From Dactylosporangium sp. AC04546 (GTDB lineage Bacteria > Actinomycetota > Actinomycetes > Mycobacteriales > Micromonosporaceae), in NCBI RefSeq assembly GCF_022095675.1, contig NZ_JAHYSG010000040.1, positions 29,077 to 93,076 on the forward strand: 64,000 nucleotides of DNA, written 5' to 3'. Numbering within the stretch: position 1 is the first letter of the stretch; every line of letters starts with the position of its first letter. Both the position numbers and the translations under genes were made by a program. Below the pieces are notes generated by a model. It was not told the DNA's origin and searched no databases. It was given only the letters and a program-made list of their open reading frames with translations. Shown in pieces: positions 1-8,775 of this stretch.

Positions 1-1
1 G

Positions 2-271
2 CTCGGGCCGCTGCTGGTCGCCAAGACGTTCGCCGCGACCTCCCTCGCGCTGCTGCTGGCGGTCAAGGGCTTCGTCGTGCTGGTGCTCGGCGGGGTCGGC
101 AGCCACCGCGGGGTGCTCATCGCCGCGCTCGGCATCGGGCTCGTCGAGGCGTTCGGCGCCCGCTACATCGGCCCCCTCTACCGCGACGTCGTCGTCTTCG
201 TCGTGTTCGCGATCGTCCTGCTGGCGCTGCCGCACGGGCTCTTCGGTGATCGGAAGGTGAGAGCGGTATGA
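2..271 (+). CDS. livH: Branched-chain amino-acid-type ABC transporter permease LivH, C-terminal part
   Basis: The left edge cuts this gene; about 89 C-terminal residues remain. They form three hydrophobic segments, with a GGVGSHRGVLIAALGIGLVE stretch (about residues 32-51 of the visible part) that matches the conserved loop of HAAT-family inner-membrane permeases. The stop codon overlaps the ATG of the permease-ATPase fusion (ATGA at 268-271), so translation is coupled. In this family LivH pairs with LivM to form the membrane channel. The assignment rests on the motif and on the LivM/LivG/LivF/binding-protein genes that follow. Start and N-terminus are outside the window. Confidence 0.85.
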   Translation, partial: LGPLLVAKTFAATSLALLLAVKGFVVLVLGGVGSHRGVLIAALGIGLVEAFGARYIGPLYRDVVVFVVFAIVLLALPHGLFGDRKVRAV

Positions 272-2085
272 CCCAGGGAACGGCCATCCGGCCGCTGGCC
301 GGCGCGTGGATCGTCGCCGTCGGGGTGCTCGCCGCCCTGCCGTGGCTCGGCGCGAGCGGCGCCACGCTGCGGCTCGTCACGCTCGTCGCGATCCTCGCCC
401 TCGTCGTCAGCGGGCTGAACCTCACCCTCGGCTACGCCGGCGAGCTGGCCCTGGCCCAGGTGCCGATCTACGCGGCCGGCGCCTACGTCACCGGCTACCT
501 CGCCACCGCCGTCGTCAACGACCTGCTCGTCGCGATGCTCGCCGCGATCGCCGTCGCCGTCGTCGTCGGCGTGGTCACCGGCCTGCCCGGCCTGCGCCTC
601 GGCGGCTGGACCCTGGCCATCACGTCGTTCTTCGTCGTGCTGCTCATCCCGTCGATCGTCGCCGCGTTCGGCGACCGCCTCGGCGGCTACGAGGGGATGA
701 TCGGCATCCCGGCGCCGGCGGTGTTCGGCACCGACCTGGAGCCGGATGCGTTCTACGTGGTCGTCGTCGCCGTCACCGCGCTGTGGTTCCTCGTCTTCCG
801 CAACATCGCGGTGTCCCGCCACGGCGCGTCGCTGCTCGTGCTCAAGCAGAGCCCGATCCTCGCCGCCGCGGTCGGCACGTCGCCGCACGGCACCAAGATG
901 ACCGCCTACGCGATCGGCGCGATCCCGGCCGGCATCGCCGGCTGCTTCGCCGCCTACGTCGACGCCTACCTGTCGCCGCTCACCTTCGGCCTGGAGCTGT
1001 CGATCATCATCCTGGCCGCCGGCATCCTCGGGGGGCCGGCCAGCGTCTACGGCGCCCTCGTCGGTGCGGCCATCATGCAGGTCGGGCCGCTGCGGGTCAC
1101 CGTCTTCGACAAGTACGCCCTGGTCGCCTACGGCGTGTTCCTCGTCGTCGGCGGGCTGCTGCTGCGCAACGGCCTGGCCGGCCTCACCCACCGGCTGTGG
1201 CGGCGCGTCCGCGGGCGCGGCGAGCCGTTCACAGCCACGGTGGGGGAGGAACTCGTCGACCTGCCCGCCGTCACCGGCCAGGCGCTCGCCGTGCGCGGGG
1301 TGACCCGGCGCTTCGGCGGGAACCTCGCGGTCGACGACGTCTCGTTCGAGGCGCGGCCCGGGCAGATCACCGCCCTCGTCGGGCCCAACGGCTCCGGCAA
1401 GACCACGATCATGAACCTGGTCTCCGGCTACTACACCCCCGACGCCGGCACCGTCACCCTCGGCGAGCAGGTCATCTCCGGTCTGCCGACGCACCGGGTC
1501 GCCCGGCGCGGCGTCGGGCGCACCTTCCAGACGCCGCTCATCCCGCAGGGCCTGACCGTGCAGGACACCATCGTCACCGGGCGGCTCGGCAGCCACCCCG
1601 TGTCGCTGCTCGCCACCGCGCTGCGCCTGCCCCGGCACTGGCGGGCGCTGGCCGAGGAGCGGCGGACCAGCCAGGAGATCATGCGGGCGCTCGGGCTCGA
1701 CCGGCACGCCGGCACGCCCGCCGCCGACCTGGCCCTGGGCACCCGCCGGATGCTCGAACTGGGCCGGGCGATCGCCGGCGGCAGCGCCCTCGTGCTGCTC
1801 GACGAGGTCGCGTCCGGCCTCGACGAGGACGACATCCACGGCCTCGTGCGGGTGCTGTCCAAGATGCGCGCCGCCGGCATCACCGTGGTCCTCGTCGAGC
1901 ACAACTTCTCGCTCGTCAAGGCGGTCGCCGACACCGTCGTCGTGCTCGCCGAGGGCCGCGTCCTGGCCACCGGCACCCCGGCCGAGATCGCCGCCGACGA
2001 CACCGTCGTGCGCACCTACCTCGGCGACGGCGGCGACATCACCGGCACCCGGATCCTCGACTCGGAGAAGGCGGCGAGCGCATGA
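268..2085 (+). CDS. Fused HAAT ABC transporter permease and ATP-binding protein (LivM-LivG)
   Basis: This 605-residue protein joins two subunits usually encoded separately. Residues 1 to about 310 are a LivM-type permease with many hydrophobic helices, including the conserved GYAGELALAQ region. Residues about 345 to 590 are a LivG-type ATPase with Walker A GPNGSGKTT at about 372, a degenerate signature (LALGTRRMLELGRA, in place of LSGGQ) and Walker B ALVLLDEV near 507. LivM-LivG fusions occur in actinobacteria and proteobacteria. The stop overlaps an ATG at 2082 that begins the 86-bp intercistronic element. The gene belongs to the transporter-catabolic operon ending at 7688, and aromatic or branched organic acids are likely substrates by context. 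Confidence 0.93.
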   Translation: MTQGTAIRPLAGAWIVAVGVLAALPWLGASGATLRLVTLVAILALVVSGLNLTLGYAGELALAQVPIYAAGAYVTGYLATAVVNDLLVAMLAAIAVAVVVGVVTGLPGLRLGGWTLAITSFFVVLLIPSIVAAFGDRLGGYEGMIGIPAPAVFGTDLEPDAFYVVVVAVTALWFLVFRNIAVSRHGASLLVLKQSPILAAAVGTSPHGTKMTAYAIGAIPAGIAGCFAAYVDAYLSPLTFGLELSIIILAAGILGGPASVYGALVGAAIMQVGPLRVTVFDKYALVAYGVFLVVGGLLLRNGLAGLTHRLWRRVRGRGEPFTATVGEELVDLPAVTGQALAVRGVTRRFGGNLAVDDVSFEARPGQITALVGPNGSGKTTIMNLVSGYYTPDAGTVTLGEQVISGLPTHRVARRGVGRTFQTPLIPQGLTVQDTIVTGRLGSHPVSLLATALRLPRHWRALAEERRTSQEIMRALGLDRHAGTPAADLALGTRRMLELGRAIAGGSALVLLDEVASGLDEDDIHGLVRVLSKMRAAGITVVLVEHNFSLVKAVADTVVVLAEGRVLATGTPAEIAADDTVVRTYLGDGGDITGTRILDSEKAASA

Positions 2086-2171
2086 GCGGTTCCGGAACGA
2101 AGTGGAGGAGGCCGCTCATCATGGGCTCAGCTTGGAACTCGTGCGGCCGGAGCGGAGCGGAGGTCGCATGA
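2082..2171 (+). repeat. 86-bp intercistronic element, copy 1, between ATGA junctions
   Basis: The element lies between the permease-ATPase fusion and livF. It starts at an ATGA that is the stop-start junction of the upstream gene and ends at a second ATGA (2168-2171) that starts livF. An inverted repeat ATGAGCGG (2082-2089) / CCGCTCAT (2112-2119) could form a hairpin. The 3' end is purine rich with GGAGG at 2159-2163, which serves as livF ribosome-binding site. An open 29-codon frame (MSGSG...GAEVA) runs from the first ATG to the TGA of the second junction. A copy of identical length and 84/89 identity is at 25443-25532 in another ABC operon. Confidence 0.9.
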
Positions 2172-2887
2172 GCACCCTGGAACTGCGGCAGCTCGCCACC
2201 GGCTACGGCGACCTGCGGGTCGTCACCGACGCCACCCTCGAGGTCGAGGCCGGCTCGGTCACCGCGCTGCTCGGCCGCAACGGCGCCGGCAAGACCACCA
2301 CCCTGCGGGCCGTCGCCGGCCTCAACAAGATCACGTCGGGCGCCGCCACGCTCGACGGCACCGACCTCGCCGCACTGCCCGCCTACCGCCGCGCCCGGGC
2401 CGGCATCGCCTACGTCCAGGAGGGCAAGCGGATCTTCCGGTCCCGCACCGTCGAGGAGAACCTGCGCCTCGGCACGTACGCCGGGCGCAGCGCCGCCCGT
2501 GGGCGCGAGCTCACGGGCCAGATGTACGAACGGTTCCCGCTGCTGGCCGAGCGGCGCAAGCTGCGCGCCGCCCAGCTCAGCGGCGGCCAGCAGCAGATGC
2601 TGGCCATCGCGCAGGCGCTCGTCGCCGATCCCCGCGTGCTGCTGCTCGACGAGCCGTCCGCCGGCCTGGCGCCGGCGATCGTCGGGCAGGTGCTCGACGT
2701 GATCCGCGACCTGCGGGCCCGCGGGCTCGCCGTCCTGCTCGTCGAACAGGCGGTGGAGTTCGCGCTCGCCGCCGCCGACCGGGTCGTGGTGCTCAACCTC
2801 GGCCGCACCGTCTATTCGGGGCAAGCCACCGACACGGGCCTGCGCGAGGCGATCCGCCGCGCCTACATGGCCGAGGAACTCGCATAA
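2168..2887 (+). CDS. livF: HAAT ABC transporter ATP-binding protein LivF
   Basis: This 239-residue ATPase is the second nucleotide-binding subunit of the transporter. It has Walker A GRNGAGKTT (about 36-44), a LivF-type QEGKRIF Q-loop, signature LSGGQQQM and Walker B VLLLDEPSAGLAP. The ATG at 2168 was chosen over one at 2102 because the protein family starts at MSTLELRQLATGYG, a GGAGG lies 4 nt upstream, and the longer reading translates the intercistronic repeat. It is followed 28 nt later by the binding-protein gene. Confidence 0.95.
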   Translation: MSTLELRQLATGYGDLRVVTDATLEVEAGSVTALLGRNGAGKTTTLRAVAGLNKITSGAATLDGTDLAALPAYRRARAGIAYVQEGKRIFRSRTVEENLRLGTYAGRSAARGRELTGQMYERFPLLAERRKLRAAQLSGGQQQMLAIAQALVADPRVLLLDEPSAGLAPAIVGQVLDVIRDLRARGLAVLLVEQAVEFALAAADRVVVLNLGRTVYSGQATDTGLREAIRRAYMAEELA

Positions 2888-2915
2888 CCCCCTTCCATCG
2901 AAAAGAGGCACTGCC

Positions 2916-4121
2916 ATGCCGTTACCACTGAATCGCCGCGCCCTGCTCGCCGCCGGGGCCGCGCTCGTCCTGCTCGCCGCCGGCTGCGGCGAGGACGAGG
3001 CCAAGGGCAGCACCGAGAACTTCGACGTGCTGTTCATCGGCGGCGTCACCGGCCCCGCCGCGACGACCGTCGCCGCGACCACCAAGGCCCTGGAAGCCGC
3101 CGCCAAGTCCATCAACGAGCACGGCGGCATCAAGGGCCGCAACGTGGTGGTCAAGGTCAAGGACTCGCAGGGCGACGCCCGGCGCGCCGTGAGCATGCTG
3201 CAGGAGGAGCTGTCCGGCAGCGACCTGCCCGACGTGGTCATCCCGAGCGGCACCAGCGCCGAGGCGCTCGCCATGGTGCCGCTGCTGACCCGCAGCAAGA
3301 TCGTGTCGATCGCGTTCGGGGCCAGCCCGCTGCTCAACGACCCGCAGAAGTACCCGTACCACTTCCAGAGCGTGCCGAACAGCGCCGCCCAGCTGACCGG
3401 CCTGCGCAAGCACCTGGAGGCCAAGGGCGCCAAGCGGCTGGGCCTGCTCGTGTCGCAGGACGAGTACGGCAAGGGCGTCGTGTCGGCGGTCAAGTCGCAG
3501 CTGGAGGGCAGCGGCATCGAGGTGAAGAACTTCGAGTTCGTCCCCACCGACATCGACCTGTCCGTCTCGTACCGCCGGATGCTCGACGCCAACCCCGACG
3601 TCGTCTACATCGACACCACCGGCGACGCCGCGGTACGGCTGCTGCAGGCCCGCGTGCAGACCGGCGCCGTGACGATCCCGACGATCGCCGGCAGCGGCAT
3701 GTCGCTCACCGCGGGCGGGCCGTTCAAGTACGGCTCGCCGGAGGCGAACAAGAACCTCGAGATCCTCGTGTTCAAGGTCGAGGTGGCGGTGCCCGAGGCG
3801 CAGCAGTCCGCGGTGTTCAAGGACTTCCTCACGCGGTACTCCGGTGGCCAGCCCATCCAGAACAGCCTCTCCACGCCGGCCCTGGCCTGGGACCAGCTGC
3901 GCCTGATCGCGGCGGCGGCCGCGCAGGACGGCGCGCTCGCCGACCTGCCCGGCTCCCTCGTCAAGGCCGTCTACAACCTCAAGGTCGACGACGGCTACTG
4001 GCTGACCGAGAAGCAGTTCACCTACTCGGCCGACAAGCACACCCCGACCCCGACGCCGGACGACTTCCCGTTCATCCCGTCCGCCGCCCAGGTCAACGGC
4101 CAGTACCAGGTGGGCTCCTGA
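2916..4121 (+). CDS. HAAT ABC transporter substrate-binding lipoprotein
   Basis: The 401-residue protein begins with a lipoprotein signal peptide (N6-R8, hydrophobic core, LLAAGC lipobox, lipidated Cys24). The rest is a type I periplasmic-binding fold like LivJ/LivK, with the typical SINEHGGIKG and DSQGDARRAV motifs near the N-terminus. It would present a ligand outside the membrane to the LivHMGF complex. An AGAGG lies upstream of ATG 2916. The gene ends 1 nt before the hydrolase gene. Because the next genes encode lower meta-cleavage enzymes, the ligand is more likely an aromatic or aliphatic acid than an amino acid; this is inference from context. Confidence 0.92.
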   Translation: MPLPLNRRALLAAGAALVLLAAGCGEDEAKGSTENFDVLFIGGVTGPAATTVAATTKALEAAAKSINEHGGIKGRNVVVKVKDSQGDARRAVSMLQEELSGSDLPDVVIPSGTSAEALAMVPLLTRSKIVSIAFGASPLLNDPQKYPYHFQSVPNSAAQLTGLRKHLEAKGAKRLGLLVSQDEYGKGVVSAVKSQLEGSGIEVKNFEFVPTDIDLSVSYRRMLDANPDVVYIDTTGDAAVRLLQARVQTGAVTIPTIAGSGMSLTAGGPFKYGSPEANKNLEILVFKVEVAVPEAQQSAVFKDFLTRYSGGQPIQNSLSTPALAWDQLRLIAAAAAQDGALADLPGSLVKAVYNLKVDDGYWLTEKQFTYSADKHTPTPTPDDFPFIPSAAQVNGQYQVGS

Positions 4122-4122
4122 C

Positions 4123-4992
4123 ATGACGCTCTGGACCGACCTGGCACTGACCACGTTGACCGCCTTCCGCGTCCACACCGTGCGGGTCGGTCCCTGGGCG
4201 ACCCGGGTGCTGGAGGCCGGCCCGGAGGCCACCAGCAGGCAGCCGCTCGTGCTCATGCACGGCACGGGCGGCCACCTCGAGGCGTACGCGCGCAACGTGC
4301 CCGCCCTCGCCGAGCACTTCCGGGTGATCGCCTACGACTTCCCGGGCCACGGGCGCACCACGCCCGCCACCCGGGACCTGGAGATCGCCGACTACGTCGA
4401 GCACCTGCTCGGCCTGCTCGACGCGCTCGGCATCGAGCGCGCCCACCTCGGCGGTGAGTCGCTGGGCGGGTGGGTCGCCGTGAAGTTCGCGGCGGCCCAC
4501 CCGGACCGGGTCGACCGCCTCGTGCTGAACACACCCGGCGGTACCATGGCCACCCCCGAGGTCATGGAGCGCATCCGGACGCTGAGCCAGCAGGCCGCCG
4601 ACGACCCCACGCCGGAGCGCATCCGGGCCCGGCTGAACTGGCTCATGGCCGACCCGGCCGCCGTGACCGACGAGCTGGTCGAGGTCCGCCGGGCCATCTA
4701 CGCCCAGCCCGGGTTCGCCACGTCGATGCGGCACCTGCTGTGCCTGCAGGACCCCGAGGTGCGCCGGCGCAACCTCATCACCCCGCAGGAGCTGGCGTCC
4801 GTAACGGCGCCGGCCGTGGTGATCTGGACCAGCGACGACCCGTCGGGGCCCGCCGCGGCCGGCATCGACATGGCCGAGCGGCTGCCGCACGGCACGTTCG
4901 CGCTCATCGACGGTGCCGGGCACTGGCCGCAGTGGGAGCAGCGCGCGGCGTTCGACCGGATCGTCCTGGACCACCTGCTGGTGGCGGCGTGA
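4123..4992 (+). CDS. Alpha/beta hydrolase, probable meta-cleavage C-C bond hydrolase
   Basis: This 289-residue alpha/beta-hydrolase has an oxyanion HGTGGH (about 46-51), nucleophile elbow GESLGG (Ser about 113) and catalytic His in GAGHWPQWEQ (about 267). The pattern and length fit the MhpC/DmpD/BphD group, which hydrolyses the carbon-carbon bond of ring-fission products such as 2-hydroxymuconic semialdehyde to give a 2-hydroxypentadienoate. The next three genes encode exactly the enzymes that process that product. The stop overlaps the GTG of the hydratase gene (GTGA at 4989-4992). The exact ring-fission substrate cannot be read, and no ring-cleavage dioxygenase is in the window. Confidence 0.88.
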   Translation: MTLWTDLALTTLTAFRVHTVRVGPWATRVLEAGPEATSRQPLVLMHGTGGHLEAYARNVPALAEHFRVIAYDFPGHGRTTPATRDLEIADYVEHLLGLLDALGIERAHLGGESLGGWVAVKFAAAHPDRVDRLVLNTPGGTMATPEVMERIRTLSQQAADDPTPERIRARLNWLMADPAAVTDELVEVRRAIYAQPGFATSMRHLLCLQDPEVRRRNLITPQELASVTAPAVVIWTSDDPSGPAAAGIDMAERLPHGTFALIDGAGHWPQWEQRAAFDRIVLDHLLVAA

Positions 4993-5765
4993 ACCGGGCG
5001 GTCCTCGACGCAGCGGACCGGCTCGACCGGGCGGCCGCCGACGGCGTGCCGTGCGAGCCGGTCGCCGACCTGATCGGCGGCACCGACATCGACGCCGCCT
5101 ACGCCGTGCAGTCGCTGCTCACCGCCCGGCGGCTGGCCCGCGGCGCGCGGATCGTCGGGCGGAAGATCGGCCTGACGTCCGAGGCGGTCCAGCGGCAGGT
5201 CGGCGTCGACCGGCCGGACTTCGGCGTGCTCTTCGACGACATGCGGTGTGCTGCCGTGGTACCGCTGGAGCACCTCCTGCAGCCGAAGGCCGAGGCCGAG
5301 ATCGCGTTCGTCCTCGGCGCCGACATCGTCGACGCGGACCCGGCGGCGGTACGGGCGGCGGTCGACCACGCCGTCGCCGCGATCGAGGTCGTCGACAGCC
5401 GGATCGCCGGCTGGCGCATCGGCATCACCGACACGATCGCGGACAACGCCTCCAGCGGCGTGTTCGTGCTCGGCGACATCCCGCTGCGGCTGGACGAGTT
5501 CGTCCCCGCCGACGTGCCGATGCGCATGCACCGCAACGGCGTGCTCGCCAGCGAGGGCGACGGGCGGGCCTGCCTCGGCGACCCGCTCAACGCCCTGACC
5601 TGGCTCGCCGGCACCGCGATCGACCTGCAAGCGCCGCTGCGCCGCGGCGACATCGTGCTCTCCGGCGCCCTCGGTCCGATGGTCACCGTCGGCGACGGCG
5701 ACCGCGTCGAGGCGGAGATCGGCCCGCTCGGTCGCGTTTCCGCGACGTTCCTGCAGAAAGGCTGA
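4989..5765 (+). CDS. mhpD: 2-hydroxypenta-2,4-dienoate (2-keto-4-pentenoate) hydratase
   Basis: This 258-residue member of the fumarylacetoacetase-like family shows the hydratase/decarboxylase motifs [18 protein letters not shown] (metal-binding acidic residues) and [11 protein letters not shown]. The enzyme adds water to 2-hydroxypentadienoate, giving 4-hydroxy-2-oxovalerate. The start is GTG 4989, overlapping the hydrolase stop; starts further upstream would run through the hydrolase in another frame. The sister enzyme 4-oxalocrotonate decarboxylase is a close homologue and cannot be fully excluded, but a single family member beside aldolase and acylating dehydrogenase favours the hydratase. 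Confidence 0.9.
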   Translation: MNRAVLDAADRLDRAAADGVPCEPVADLIGGTDIDAAYAVQSLLTARRLARGARIVGRKIGLTSEAVQRQVGVDRPDFGVLFDDMRCAAVVPLEHLLQPKAEAEIAFVLGADIVDADPAAVRAAVDHAVAAIEVVDSRIAGWRIGITDTIADNASSGVFVLGDIPLRLDEFVPADVPMRMHRNGVLASEGDGRACLGDPLNALTWLAGTAIDLQAPLRRGDIVLSGALGPMVTVGDGDRVEAEIGPLGRVSATFLQKG

Positions 5766-5766
5766 G

Positions 5767-6684
5767 ATGGTGCACCACGTGGCGATCATCGGTTCGGGCA
5801 ACATCGGCACCGACCTGATGATCAAGATCAAGCGGGCCGGGGGACCCCTCGAGGTGGCGGCCATGGTCGGCATCGACCCGGCGTCCGACGGCCTGGCCCG
5901 GGCGCGGCGCATGGGCGTCGCCACCACCGCCGACGGGGTCGACGGGCTGATCCGGATGCCCGAGTTCGACCGGGTCGGCATCGTCCTGGACGCGACCAGC
6001 GCCGCCGCACACGTCGCCAACGCGGCCGCCCTGGCCCCCTACCACCGGCGGATCGTCGACCTGACCCCGGCCGCCCTCGGCCCGTTCGTGATCCCGCCGG
6101 TCAACCTCGACGAGCACCTCGCCGCCCCGAACATCAACATGGTCACGTGCGGCGGCCAGGCGACGGTGCCGATCGTGGCCGCCGTCTCGCGGGTCACGCC
6201 CGTCGCCTACGCGGAGATCGTCGCGACCGTCGCGTCGAGGTCGGCGGGCCCCGGTACCAGAGCGAACATCGACGAGTTCACCGAGACCACGGCGCACGCG
6301 CTGGAGTCGGTGGGCGGGGCCCGGCGGGGCAAGGCGATCATCATCCTGAACCCGGCCGATCCGCCGCTCATCATGCGGGACACGGTGCTGTGCCTGATCG
6401 GCGACGCCTCGCACGACGAGGTGCGCTCATCGATCGAGCGGATGGTGGCGGAGGTCGCCGCGTACGTGCCGGGCTACCGGCTCAAGCAGGCGGTGCAGTT
6501 CACCCCGGTCGAGGCCGCGGACGTGCGGCTCCTCGTCGACGGGGCCGACGTGCGGTGGAAGGTCAGCGTGTTCCTGGAGGTCGAGGGGGCCGCCCACTAC
6601 CTGCCGGCCTACGCCGGCAACCTCGACATCATGACCTCCGCCGCGATGCGGGTCGCCACGCGCCTCGCGGAGGTGGCGGCATGA
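5767..6684 (+). CDS. mhpF: Acetaldehyde dehydrogenase (acetylating)
   Basis: This 305-residue protein has an N-terminal NAD-binding loop (GSGNIGTDL, about 9-17) and the active-site cysteine in [12 protein letters not shown] (Cys128). It converts acetaldehyde, CoA and NAD+ to acetyl-CoA and NADH. In this family the enzyme forms a channelling complex with the 4-hydroxy-2-oxovalerate aldolase, whose gene overlaps this one by ATGA at 6681-6684. Length and motifs are standard for MhpF/DmpF/BphJ. Confidence 0.96.
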   Translation: MVHHVAIIGSGNIGTDLMIKIKRAGGPLEVAAMVGIDPASDGLARARRMGVATTADGVDGLIRMPEFDRVGIVLDATSAAAHVANAAALAPYHRRIVDLTPAALGPFVIPPVNLDEHLAAPNINMVTCGGQATVPIVAAVSRVTPVAYAEIVATVASRSAGPGTRANIDEFTETTAHALESVGGARRGKAIIILNPADPPLIMRDTVLCLIGDASHDEVRSSIERMVAEVAAYVPGYRLKQAVQFTPVEAADVRLLVDGADVRWKVSVFLEVEGAAHYLPAYAGNLDIMTSAAMRVATRLAEVAA

Positions 6685-7688
6685 CGTCGATCTATCTCCA
6701 GGACGTCACCCTGCGCGACGGGATGCACGCCATCCGGCACCGCATCGCCCCCGAGCGGGTCGGCGCGATCGTCGCCGCCCTCGACCGGGCCGGCGTCGCC
6801 GCGATCGAGGTGACCCACGGCGACGGGCTCGCCGGCTCCAGCCTCACGTACGGCCCGGGCAGCCACACCGACTGGGAGTGGATCGACGCCGCCGTCGCCG
6901 CGGCGTCGCGGGCCACGATCACGACCTTGCTGCTGCCGGGCGTCGGCACCGTCGCCGACCTGCGCGAGGCGCACGCCCGCGGGGTCACCTCGGTGCGGGT
7001 CGCCACGCACTGCACCGAGGCCGACGTCTCCGCCCAGCACATCGCGGCCGCCCGCGACCTGGGCATGGACGTCTCCGGCTTCCTCATGATGAGCCACATG
7101 CTGGAGCCGGCCGCGCTGGCCGCGCAGGCCCGGCTCATGGAGTCCTACGGCGCGCACTGCGTCTACATCACCGACTCCGCCGGGCGGCTCACCACCGAGG
7201 ACGTGCGGCTGCGCGTGCGGGCCTACCGCGAGGTGCTCGGCGCCGGCACCCAGATCGGCATCCACGCCCACGAGAACCTGTCGCTGTCGGTCGCCAACTC
7301 GCTCGCCGCGGTGGAGGAGGGGGTGTACCGCGTCGACGCCTCGCTCGCCGGCCAGGGCGCGGGCGCCGGCAACTGTCCGATCGAGCCGTTCGTCGCCGTC
7401 GCCACGTTGCGCGGGTGGGAGCTGGGCTGCGACCTGATGGCCCTGGAGGACGCGGCCGACGACCTCGTGCGGCCGCTGCAGGACCGGCCGGTGCGGGTCG
7501 ACCGGGAGACGCTCACCCTGGGCTTCGCCGGCGTGTACTCGAGCTTCCTGCGCCACGCCGAGGCCGCGGCGGCCACCTACGGGGTCGACCCGCGCCGCCT
7601 GCTCGTCGAGGCCGGGCGGCGCAAGCTGGTCGGCGGTCAGGAGGACATGCTCGTCGACATCGCGCTGGAGCTGACCGCGCGGCGGTAG
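6681..7688 (+). CDS. mhpE: 4-hydroxy-2-oxovalerate aldolase
   Basis: This 335-residue class II pyruvate aldolase of the HMGL-like family has the metal and substrate site [12 protein letters not shown] at the N-terminus and the metal-ligand pair in GIHAHENLS (His195, His197). It splits 4-hydroxy-2-oxovalerate to pyruvate and acetaldehyde, which is passed to the preceding dehydrogenase. It ends the operon. The last codons overlap, on the other strand, what looks like the end of a decayed AraC-type gene, which suggests a past rearrangement just behind the operon. Confidence 0.96.
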   Translation: MTSIYLQDVTLRDGMHAIRHRIAPERVGAIVAALDRAGVAAIEVTHGDGLAGSSLTYGPGSHTDWEWIDAAVAAASRATITTLLLPGVGTVADLREAHARGVTSVRVATHCTEADVSAQHIAAARDLGMDVSGFLMMSHMLEPAALAAQARLMESYGAHCVYITDSAGRLTTEDVRLRVRAYREVLGAGTQIGIHAHENLSLSVANSLAAVEEGVYRVDASLAGQGAGAGNCPIEPFVAVATLRGWELGCDLMALEDAADDLVRPLQDRPVRVDRETLTLGFAGVYSSFLRHAEAAAATYGVDPRRLLVEAGRRKLVGGQEDMLVDIALELTARR

Positions 7689-7742
7689 CCGCTCGGCGTC
7701 ACGCCGACCTGGGCGCGGAAGCGGCGGCGCAGGTTCCGCACC
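7678..7742 (-). pseudogene. AraC/GlxA-family regulator remnant (C-terminal helix only)
   Basis: Read on the minus strand, this stretch encodes [20 protein letters not shown], which matches the end of the second helix-turn-helix of AraC-family regulators (compare RTLNRRFREQTGTTPLQWLL in the intact gene at 10336). No start or upstream part of the domain exists: the frame is lost beyond about 7745. It is a gene relic rather than a functional gene. The remaining 7746-7913 interval shows no recognisable gene. Confidence 0.55.
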
Positions 7743-7913
7743 CTGTTCCTGTTCTACCCGTCCGGCTGAGCGGGCGGGCTGCTCCACCCGGCGGGCGCCG
7801 TCGTGCTGGACCGCCCCCCGTCGCCGGGCGCCGCGCTCGTTGGTCCGGGTGGCCTTGCGGGGCGTTCGAGTCTCAGGGTTTGGCAGGGGCGCCGGGCGGG
7901 CAGCGAGGGCGCC

Positions 7914-8756
7914 ATGGACGTCGCGGTGCTCGGGATGGGGCGGATGGGACGGGCGATCGCCGGGCGGCTGCTCGGCGGCGGCCATCGGGTGAGGGTGTGG
8001 AACCGCACGCCGGGCCGGGCCGGGGAGGTCCTTGCCGCCGGCGGCCGCGAGACACCCGGGATCGCCGAGGCCGTCGCCGGCGCGGACGTCGTCGTCACCA
8101 TGCTGTCCGACGACGCGGCGGTCACGGCGGTGGCGCTCGGCGAGCTGCGCCCGGTGATCGGTGACGCGACCGTGTACGTCGACTGCTCGACCGTGTCGCC
8201 GGACTGCGGGTCGGCGCTGGCCGCCGCGTTCGCCGGCCGGTTCGTGGCGATGCCGCTCATCGGCAGCGCGGCGGCGGTGACCGGCGGGCACGCCGTCCTG
8301 CTCGCCGGGGGATCGGCCACCGCGCTGGATCGCCTGGCCCCGGTGATGACGTCCCTGGCCGGCTCGATCCGGCGGTACGACTCCCCGGCTCGGGCACTGA
8401 CCGCGAAACTGGCGACGAACCTCATGCTGCTGTCGGAGGTCGTCGCCCTGGCCGAGTCGTTCGCGGTCGGGCGGGCCGGGGGCCTGCGCGACGACGAGCT
8501 GCGCGAGCTGCTCGGCGCCAGCCCGGTGCTCCCGCCGGGGGTCCGCAGCCGCTTCGAGGACGTGCTGACGGGCCCGCAGGACACCTGGTGGAGCACCGCC
8601 CTCGGCGCCAAGGACGCGGGCCTGGCCCTGGCCGTCGCCCGCCGCGCCGACGTCGACCTCCCGGCGGCCGAGGCGGTCCACGACCGCTACGAACAGGCGG
8701 CCTCGTCGGGCCTGCGCGACGCCGACATCGCCGCGGTGGCCACGCTGTACCGCTGA
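7914..8756 (+). CDS. NAD(P)-binding 6-phosphogluconate dehydrogenase-like / 3-hydroxyisobutyrate dehydrogenase family protein
   Basis: This 280-residue protein starts with a Rossmann loop (VLGMGRMGRAIAGRL, residues 5-19) followed by VWNRT, typical of beta-hydroxyacid dehydrogenases and related imine reductases. A substrate-loop-like DCSTVSP lies near residue 90. The conserved Lys helix (AKLATNLMLLSEVVALAES, about 163-181) is also visible. ATG 7914 was chosen because the Rossmann strand begins right there; an upstream ATG at 7803 would add 37 unrelated residues. The substrate is not predictable and no operon partner is evident. Confidence 0.85.
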   Translation: MDVAVLGMGRMGRAIAGRLLGGGHRVRVWNRTPGRAGEVLAAGGRETPGIAEAVAGADVVVTMLSDDAAVTAVALGELRPVIGDATVYVDCSTVSPDCGSALAAAFAGRFVAMPLIGSAAAVTGGHAVLLAGGSATALDRLAPVMTSLAGSIRRYDSPARALTAKLATNLMLLSEVVALAESFAVGRAGGLRDDELRELLGASPVLPPGVRSRFEDVLTGPQDTWWSTALGAKDAGLALAVARRADVDLPAAEAVHDRYEQAASSGLRDADIAAVATLYR

Positions 8757-8775
8757 GCGAGCCGGCCGCCCACCG

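Noticed and set aside
178..1902. Long minus-strand open frame of 574 codons opposite the permease-ATPase fusion
   Set aside because: It mirrors the codon positions of a real gene on the plus strand, is very rich in Asp, Gly, Arg and Ala with no hydrophobic core, and has no start signal.
2102..2887. Longer form of LivF starting at 2102
   Set aside because: Its extra 22 residues are translation of the intercistronic element and the real start at 2168 has a good GGAGG.
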